Assembly: GCA_013152945.1 (NCBI GenBank)
Contig: JAADFL010000056.1
Location: 1-6,876 of the forward strand
Reading direction: 5' to 3'
DNA: 6,876 nt
From: Deltaproteobacteria bacterium
GTDB taxonomy: Bacteria > Myxococcota_A > JAADFL01
The translations under genes were made by a program, and so were the position numbers. Below, piece by piece: positions 1 through 4,713 of the stretch. Below the pieces are notes generated by a model. That model was not told where the DNA came from. It did not search any database and worked only from the letters and a program-made list of their open reading frames with translations. Numbering within the stretch: the stretch's first letter is position 1; every line of letters begins with the position of its first letter.

Positions 1-3000
1 GAGCCCTGGATGTTCCTTACGGTAACGAGCATTCTTTCCGGGCCTATTATTCTGAAGTTCACGTCCGCCCTGAACGACGGCGATAAAAGCAACTCTCCCG
101 CCTTGGACGCCTCCTTCAATTGCAGGCCGTGTATTTCATCCCCAAAGGTTCCGTGGATCACAGCTATTCCCCCGTCCACGAGGTAATCACCCACCTGCCC
201 CTCGCCTCCTCCCCTGTACCTTGCAAAATCGTACCTCTGCGAGGTTACAATATCCTTTATCGAAGAATCCCGGACAGGTTGCATCCTCGAGGTCATGGCC
301 CTGAACCCCGAACCGTCCTGTGCCACGAATCCCCCGGGCGGCAAGCTCACGGTCTGTCCGAATGCATCCAGGGTCCAGTCATGGTCCTGGTTGTCATCCC
401 AGGAAATCTGAGCGCTAAACGCAGTGGAGTCACAAAAGTTATTCGCCTTCTGGTCAATCCGTAATGAAATCGTTTCACCTTTCTTGCACGAAATGTCCAG
501 GACAGCCTTGTCGCAAGGGGATGCCCGGTCACCGGGAAGATCACATCTCCAGGCAGTGGAGCCCTGGTGAAGCACGGTTGCTGTCACCCCGTCGCCGCAG
601 CTTAAATCCATGTCCTGTGCCCAGGCCTCCACATGGTACACGGTATCGGCCGGCACTGTGAAAGACCTTATTACCGCACCACCGTCAGGGTGCCCCCCGA
701 ATTCACCAAGGAAGCTGTACTTGTTCTTTCCCTGCCACCTCCTGTTCTCCGGGTCCCAGGCAAGCTCCACGAGCCCTGCGCCCAAATCCTCGTAGTAACG
801 CCAGCCTCGGCCTCCCTGCTCGTACGAGAAGTCGCCGTTCGAACTCGTAAGACCTGTTGAAAAATCCCTGTTCAAATAAACCTTCAGTCCGTTGTCGTAA
901 GTGATCTCGAGCCTCGCATGTTCAAGATCCAACCTGGATCGCAGGGCCTGCTCCAGATCGACAAAATTGCTCCCGTCGAAATACTTCACACTCACCAGGC
1001 CTGCCTCGCTGTATTTCTCCTGCAAGGCCTGCATGAGCCAGTACTCGGGTGCGTGGAAGTCCGGCCAATCCCGGACTCCGTTCACTCCATCGCCCATGAA
1101 CCCTGCATGGCCGAAGGCTATCTCCGTGGCCCTGTAGTGGTCCATGTCCACGTCGTCCGTCGATACGGGTTGCTGGCCCGAGGCAACGAAGAAACGCGCG
1201 TAGTAACCCATGCCGTGGTTGAACATGAGGGGACGCACGCTCAACAGCTCGTAGTCCGGGGCAACCAGTGACCAAGCCCTCTTTTCGACCTGTCTCTCAA
1301 CTGCATCCACGTGGCCGGCAAAGTACGAGTCGAACCTCCCGGTGCCTTCGCCTCCTTCTCCGAACAGGGGTCCCTTGTACACGGACCTGATATAGTCGAA
1401 AAGATCCACGGTGTGCATGAAGGAAAATGCCATTGTCGGCTCCACCTGCCGCGCAGCGTTGTAGTCGATGGCCCTCGACGGGGTCCAGCCCGTAGTGACA
1501 TCCAGGTACGCCGCATTGGGGCCGTAGGCCGATGCTATGGATGGGCTCTCCATTTCGCTGAAATCCCTCATGCGGTCCGCGGCAATGATGAAAGCCTGTT
1601 GGTGAGTACTCGGCTGGTACCACCCGGGTTTCCTGTTCCCCGAAGGGTCCAGGGCTATGGCTGTCTCGTCCCACAGGGGACTCGGGTAATCCGGCGGATT
1701 GTCCGGGTACATGTCAGTGTAGTTTTCATGCAAGGCTATGAGCATGCCCGCATCCCTTGCAGCTTTTACGAAATCCTTCATCTCCTGCCCGGTCCCCAGG
1801 GACGGGTTCGCGGGGTAGTGATCGGGCAGTCCCTGATCATATCCCCACCGCTGCCATACGTGGAATATCACTGCAAGGCTCTTCATGCCGTACTCTACGT
1901 ACCGTTCCACCATGTGCCTGGCATCCACGAACGCCGTGTCGCCCTGGCCGGGATGGCCGCCGCCGGCCCACAGCAGCGAGTATGCACTCTTGCCCTTCCA
2001 CTTGTTGTCGCCGCTATCGAACGTCATTGGGGTGCATTTCCCGGACACGCACTCGAGATACTCAAATCCCTTGTATCCCTGCGTGCCGGAGAAGTCGTCC
2101 CTGGAGTCGAAGGTCTGGCCGGCCATGTTTATCCTGGCCCGCATTGCAGTTGCATCGCATGCATTGTCACCGGCCCTGTCTATCTCGAAATGCAGATTAT
2201 CGCCTGCATCCAGGTCTGCACTGCCCTGCCAGGTCTTGGTCTCTGTCTGCCCGTTCGCCACTGACAGCAGGGCGAGGATAGATGAATCGTGTCTCACGTC
2301 TATTCGCACACCGTCACCGCAATCCGCGTTCTGGTCTGCATATTCCACCCTGATGTCGGCATGCCCGCCAGATTGCGGAGTCCAGCGAACCGCAACGCCC
2401 TCGTCGCCCCCGAACCTGCGGTGCATACCCCATACGTCCAACACCACCCTGCCGGACAGGTCCCGTCTGTATGCTGACACACCTGTATCGACACGCGGAA
2501 GCACGTCCCAAAGATCCGGACTCACTGTTACATACGCCGTGTCGTTCAACTGTTGCACCCGGCCGTTTGTATCCGGAATGTACAGGGTCCTTGCATGACT
2601 GTACAGGCCCGTGCCTTTCGAGATCCCAACCGCCCTCATTACCTCCGAAGAACTGCTCGTGGTTGGGTCCAGGAAGGCGGTCATGACCAGCCCGGAATTG
2701 AGCAGTGCAACCGGTTCCGGCAAGTACGGAAGATCCACTACCCGCGCTCCGGCTGTTTCAGGTGCATGGCCGAGAGAGATACCGGCGTACCCGCCTGCTC
2801 CATATCGGGAGCCGGATGAGAAGCTGATCTTCAGGGACATCCCCTGTAGCGAGAGCCTGAAAGTCTTGTTCAACACATGCGAGCCAAGTTTCTCTGAAAA
2901 GCCCAAAACCAGGCCGCCTGCCTCTATTGCTTTTTTAACCATTACCGGGTTGGTAATTTCAGCCCCCTGTCCGGGCTCCAGGATGTTGCCTGACGAATCC

Positions 3001-3305
3001 CTGTACCTCGTCCCGGCCTTTGACAGGACTATGGTCTCGGGGCCCCGGTCCACGGAGCAGGATACCTCCAGCAGCCCATGGGCGACATCGCCGGAGCCCG
3101 GGCTCACGAAGAACGACACGTCGTGTTTGCATTTTGACCGGAGTACATATCTTGACCTGCCTGCATCATAGGACACGCTGGTCGTGCATTGCCCGGACAC
3201 GGCCCTGGGTACCACAGCGGCAAAGGCAGACAGGACCGGGACAGCCGATGCGATCCCGATCACCACGCACACGGCAGCCGGGAATAAACTCCTTGCCGTT
3301 CTCAT
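1..3305 (-). CDS. Secreted multidomain TIM-barrel glycoside-hydrolase-like protein (C-terminus cut off by window edge)
   Basis: The minus-strand frame stays open for 1101 codons from the ATG at 3305 to base 1, with no stop. The start follows a strong GAGGTG ribosome site and gives a classic signal peptide: Arg3 and Arg5, a hydrophobic core, and likely cleavage after AFA at residue 29. Residues 40-270 look like a beta-sandwich. A TIM barrel follows: strand RVVLDVWGMHRRF at 286-298, then about 461-765 with WQRWGYDQGLPDHYP, LHENYTDMYP, AYLDVTTG (Asp602), GPLFGEGGEG (Glu650) and FNHGMGYY. A C-terminal beta domain carries ITYDNGLKVYLNR (801-813) and VSLPPGGFVAQD (986-997). Two related beta modules interrupt the scaffold at about 299-461 and 815-973. 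From memory the layout resembles GH101/GH129-like or DUF5696-type proteins, which act on carbohydrate outside the cytoplasm, but the exact family and the substrate are not established. The presence of a long exported enzyme-like protein is much surer than its reaction. Confidence 0.85.
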   Translation of the reverse strand, partial: MRTARSLFPAAVCVVIGIASAVPVLSAFAAVVPRAVSGQCTTSVSYDAGRSRYVLRSKCKHDVSFFVSPGSGDVAHGLLEVSCSVDRGPETIVLSKAGTRYRDSSGNILEPGQGAEITNPVMVKKAIEAGGLVLGFSEKLGSHVLNKTFRLSLQGMSLKISFSSGSRYGAGGYAGISLGHAPETAGARVVDLPYLPEPVALLNSGLVMTAFLDPTTSSSSEVMRAVGISKGTGLYSHARTLYIPDTNGRVQQLNDTAYVTVSPDLWDVLPRVDTGVSAYRRDLSGRVVLDVWGMHRRFGGDEGVAVRWTPQSGGHADIRVEYADQNADCGDGVRIDVRHDSSILALLSVANGQTETKTWQGSADLDAGDNLHFEIDRAGDNACDATAMRARINMAGQTFDSRDDFSGTQGYKGFEYLECVSGKCTPMTFDSGDNKWKGKSAYSLLWAGGGHPGQGDTAFVDARHMVERYVEYGMKSLAVIFHVWQRWGYDQGLPDHYPANPSLGTGQEMKDFVKAARDAGMLIALHENYTDMYPDNPPDYPSPLWDETAIALDPSGNRKPGWYQPSTHQQAFIIAADRMRDFSEMESPSIASAYGPNAAYLDVTTGWTPSRAIDYNAARQVEPTMAFSFMHTVDLFDYIRSVYKGPLFGEGGEGTGRFDSYFAGHVDAVERQVEKRAWSLVAPDYELLSVRPLMFNHGMGYYARFFVASGQQPVSTDDVDMDHYRATEIAFGHAGFMGDGVNGVRDWPDFHAPEYWLMQALQEKYSEAGLVSVKYFDGSNFVDLEQALRSRLDLEHARLEITYDNGLKVYLNRDFSTGLTSSNGDFSYEQGGRGWRYYEDLGAGLVELAWDPENRRWQGKNKYSFLGEFGGHPDGGAVIRSFTVPADTVYHVEAWAQDMDLSCGDGVTATVLHQGSTAWRCDLPGDRASPCDKAVLDISCKKGETISLRIDQKANNFCDSTAFSAQISWDDNQDHDWTLDAFGQTVSLPPGGFVAQDGSGFRAMTSRMQPVRDSSIKDIVTSQRYDFARYRGGGEGQVGDYLVDGGIAVIHGTFGDEIHGLQLKEASKAGELLLSPSFRADVNFRIIGPERMLVTVRNIQG
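387..863 (-). other. Inserted beta module 2 within the C-terminal beta domain (halves in order A then B)
   Basis: Residues about 815-973 lie between the strand ITYDNGLKVYLNR and the segment DWTLDAFGQTVSLPPGGF, which I believe are adjacent in uninterrupted relatives. The A half (824-872) has DFSYEQGGRGWRYYE, RRWQGKNKYSFLGE and GGHPDGG. The B half (873-970) has VIRSFTVPADTVYHVEA, CGDGVTATV, KKGETISLRID and NNFCDSTAFSAQI. It matches module 1 half by half, so the two are related copies. It carries three more cysteines (921, 931, 940) than the pair shared with module 1. Confidence 0.55.
1923..2411 (-). other. Inserted beta module 1 within the TIM barrel (halves in order B then A)
   Basis: Residues about 299-461 of the long exported protein separate the first barrel strand (RVVLDVWGMHRRF) from what looks like the first barrel helix (ARHMVERYVEYGMKSL). 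The insert has a B half at 302-398, with VRWTP, CGDGVRIDV, DAGDNLHFEID and NACDATAMRARI. An A half follows at 402-458, with DFSGTQGYKGFEYLE, NKWKGKSAYSLL and GGGHPGQGD. From memory these are the signatures of an accessory beta-sandwich often attached to secreted bacterial enzymes, where A normally comes before B. The module boundaries and the carbohydrate-binding role are inferred. Confidence 0.55.
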
Positions 3306-3307
3306 AC

Positions 3308-3318
3308 TGCACCTCTCG
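3308..3318 (-). promoter_or_regulatory. Shine-Dalgarno site of the long exported-protein gene
   Basis: On the minus strand the bases before the ATG at 3305 read GAGAGGTGCAGT. GAGGTG is a strong match to the 16S anti-Shine-Dalgarno and ends four bases before the start codon. No other nearby start has such a site and also yields a signal peptide, so this decides the start. Confidence 0.75.
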
Positions 3319-3345
3319 TTTCTTGACGACACGCTTACCTTATCC

Positions 3346-3370
3346 GTTAATAGCTACTACCGGTAATAAC
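3346..3370 (-). promoter_or_regulatory. Imperfect 25-base palindrome over the predicted transcription start (possible operator)
   Basis: On the minus strand the element runs from GTTATTACC to GCTATTAAC, with matching outer arms (GTTA/TAAC and further pairs inside). Seven of twelve symmetric positions pair. It lies immediately downstream of the TATAAT box, where a bound repressor would block initiation. It is AT-rich and imperfect, so chance symmetry is possible and no regulator family can be named. Confidence 0.25.
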
Positions 3371-3374
3371 CTCT

Positions 3375-3402
3375 ATTATATGCTTGTAACAATATATTCC
3401 AA
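3375..3402 (-). promoter_or_regulatory. Candidate sigma-70-type promoter of the long exported-protein gene
   Basis: On the minus strand a perfect TATAAT -10 box (3375-3380) is preceded, after 16 bases, by TTGGAA (3397-3402), a four-of-six match to the -35 consensus. A closer -35 match, TTGACT at 3402-3407, sits 21 bases from the -10 box, which is too far for normal use. Transcription would start near 3367, giving a leader of roughly 62 bases. The -10 box is strong; the -35 box is only fair. Confidence 0.5.
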
Positions 3403-3550
3403 GTCAAGCCGGCAAGGCTGTTGACCCCTGGGCCGCACTATTCCCGGCTGTGCCATAAATCGATCCACAAAGCTGCAGCCACCTTGGGCTTCTTCGGAAA
3501 ACCTGACACGGCTTCTGTAGTCCTGGAAGTTCATAGGGCGATTTTCCGCT

Positions 3551-3577
3551 GAAAAGAAATTGCCGCGCAGTGGCCAA
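3551..3577 (-). terminator. Weak intrinsic terminator candidate after the FHA-GGDEF gene
   Basis: Starting three bases past the TGA at 3580-3582, the minus strand can fold TTGGCC against GGCAA with one bulged G around the loop ACTGCGC. It then runs into TTTCTTTTC. The stem is short and the T run is interrupted, so termination would be modest. A second small hairpin (TTTTC, loop, GAAAA at 3542-3555) overlaps the T run. Confidence 0.35.
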
Positions 3578-3579
3578 GA

Positions 3580-4491
3580 TCAGCCTCTAACAGTATTCCT
3601 GCCTGCCTCCTTGGCCTCGAACATCTTTTCAGCGGCCCGCCTTAGTAAATCTTCTGCGTCAGAGTCATCAGGACCGAGCGTGACCACGCCGAGGCTCACG
3701 GTAACCGGTATCTCCAAGCCTTGAAATTCGAACATTTCCAGTTCAATAATGGAACGAATCTTTTCCGCGAACTTCATGGCCGCCCGTTTCCCTGTCTCGG
3801 GCAACAACACGGTAAATTCTCCCCCTTGTTGCCTGGCCAGCAGGTCCTCCCTCCTGATCCTGGGAAGCATGGATTGCGCAAGCTGCCTCAATACTGCATC
3901 GCCTCCAAGTTGTCCGAACTCGTCGTTGATTACGTGCAGTTGATCCACATCGAAATTCACTACCGACAAGTCCCTTTCGTAACGCCTGGATCTGCTGATC
4001 TCTTTAGAAAGCTGTTCCAGCAGGTATCTCCTGTTATACGCCCCGGTCAAACCATCCGTAACAGTAAGTCTGTATATTTCCTCCCTGAAAGAATTTTCCA
4101 GGTTGCCGCTCACCAGGAACTTGAAGATAATTCTACCGACCTGGATCCTATCTCCGTGCCTTAGCCTGTACTCATCAATCGCCCTGTCATTTACATAGGT
4201 GCCGTTTGTGCTGCCCAAGTCCCTGATGAGCACCTGTTTATCTCTGACCAAGACCTTTGCATGATTCCTAGACACGCTCTCGATTCCCAACTGGATATCG
4301 CAGGTCGAGGAACGACCGATCACAAGACTGGCCCTGTCTATGATGTACCTCTTGCCCACCTCCGGGCCATATACCATCAGCAGACATGCCTTTCTGGATC
4401 TTTGTCTTTCCTGGATTTTGCTTATCAGGGTAACGACAGTCTTTCCCTGCCTCTTGGCCCTGCCGGTATTTTTTTCGTTATCACCAGCCAT
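3580..4491 (-). CDS. FHA-GGDEF fusion regulator with degenerate QGGEF signature
   Basis: A cytoplasmic two-domain protein of 303 residues if it starts at the ATG at 4491. The FHA domain covers about residues 40-125 and has the usual phosphothreonine-binding landmarks: GRSS (59-62), SRNH (74-77), LGSTNGTYVN (92-101) and LRHGD. The GGDEF domain follows from about 140, with DGLTGAYNRRY, FDVD (180-183), IND and GGDAVL. The signature is QGGEF (222-226) where active diguanylate cyclases have GG[DE]EF. The RxxD inhibitory site (RRED, 213-216) sits five residues before it, as in canonical enzymes. FHA domains bind phosphothreonine peptides, so control by Ser/Thr kinases is likely by family. Loss of the third signature residue suggests poor or no c-di-GMP synthesis and possibly a c-di-GMP-binding role. 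There is no membrane segment. Upstream starts at 4530 (ATG) and 4584 (TTG) are possible, but I saw no ribosome site before 4530 and no clear one before 4584. Confidence 0.92.
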   Translation of the reverse strand: MAGDNEKNTGRAKRQGKTVVTLISKIQERQRSRKACLLMVYGPEVGKRYIIDRASLVIGRSSTCDIQLGIESVSRNHAKVLVRDKQVLIRDLGSTNGTYVNDRAIDEYRLRHGDRIQVGRIIFKFLVSGNLENSFREEIYRLTVTDGLTGAYNRRYLLEQLSKEISRSRRYERDLSVVNFDVDQLHVINDEFGQLGGDAVLRQLAQSMLPRIRREDLLARQQGGEFTVLLPETGKRAAMKFAEKIRSIIELEMFEFQGLEIPVTVSLGVVTLGPDDSDAEDLLRRAAEKMFEAKEAGRNTVRG

Positions 4492-4505
4492 TAATTCTTC
4501 GCCTC
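4492..4505 (-). promoter_or_regulatory. Ribosome-binding site supporting the ATG at 4491
   Basis: The minus strand reads AGAGGCGAAGAATTA directly before the ATG at 4491. GAGG lies 10 bases upstream of the start, which is slightly long but workable. It favours this start over the in-frame ATG at 4530, preceded by CCTGTATAGA, and the TTG at 4584. Confidence 0.45.
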
Positions 4506-4713
4506 TGAAAACCTGTGCATACCGTTTCATTCTATACAGGACGCGCACCAAGGCAAAGAAAAAACGACATGATATCAAAATCAATATTCAATTAATGGAA
4601 TAATAACTTTCATCAATGATATCTATCCGGGGAACTAATCAAGAATTATTTTGGAAGAACCAGGGAAGGAAATTGCTGAAATCAGGCCGCCGTACAGGAC
4701 GACCGACGACCGA
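4506..4713. other. AT-rich gap between the surface-protein gene and the regulator gene
   Basis: This gap probably holds the regulator's promoter, but I cannot pick a -35/-10 pair with acceptable spacing. AT-rich sequence is concentrated at about 4575-4660. ATGATATC occurs twice (4569-4576 and 4616-4623), 47 bases apart, each with a GATATC palindrome. A small tandem repeat of a seven-base unit (ACGACCG) lies at about 4698-4713, beside the stop of the surface-protein gene. I see no clear intrinsic terminator for that gene. Confidence 0.4.

Noticed and set aside
922-1674. Short minus-strand open frames at 922-1275, 1241-1516 and 1297-1674
   Set aside because: They are in other frames within the same long coding region, have odd Arg/Gly/Pro-rich composition, and explain no motif.
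1311-2264. A 317-codon open frame on the plus strand
   Set aside because: It lies wholly antisense to the barrel region of the long minus-strand gene, which has a signal peptide, ribosome site and domain motifs. The plus frame has no recognisable domain; GC-rich genes often give such shadows.
3402-3407. TTGACT as the -35 box of the exported-protein promoter
   Set aside because: It matches the consensus better than TTGGAA, but lies 21 bases from the TATAAT box, beyond the usual 16-18.
3721-4164. A 147-codon plus-strand frame opposite the GGDEF domain
   Set aside because: It is antisense to a clearly recognised FHA-GGDEF gene and has no domain of its own.
4698-4713. Tandem ACGACCG repeat as a terminator or repeat element
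   Set aside because: Only two short copies occur, with no matching inverted arm and no T run.
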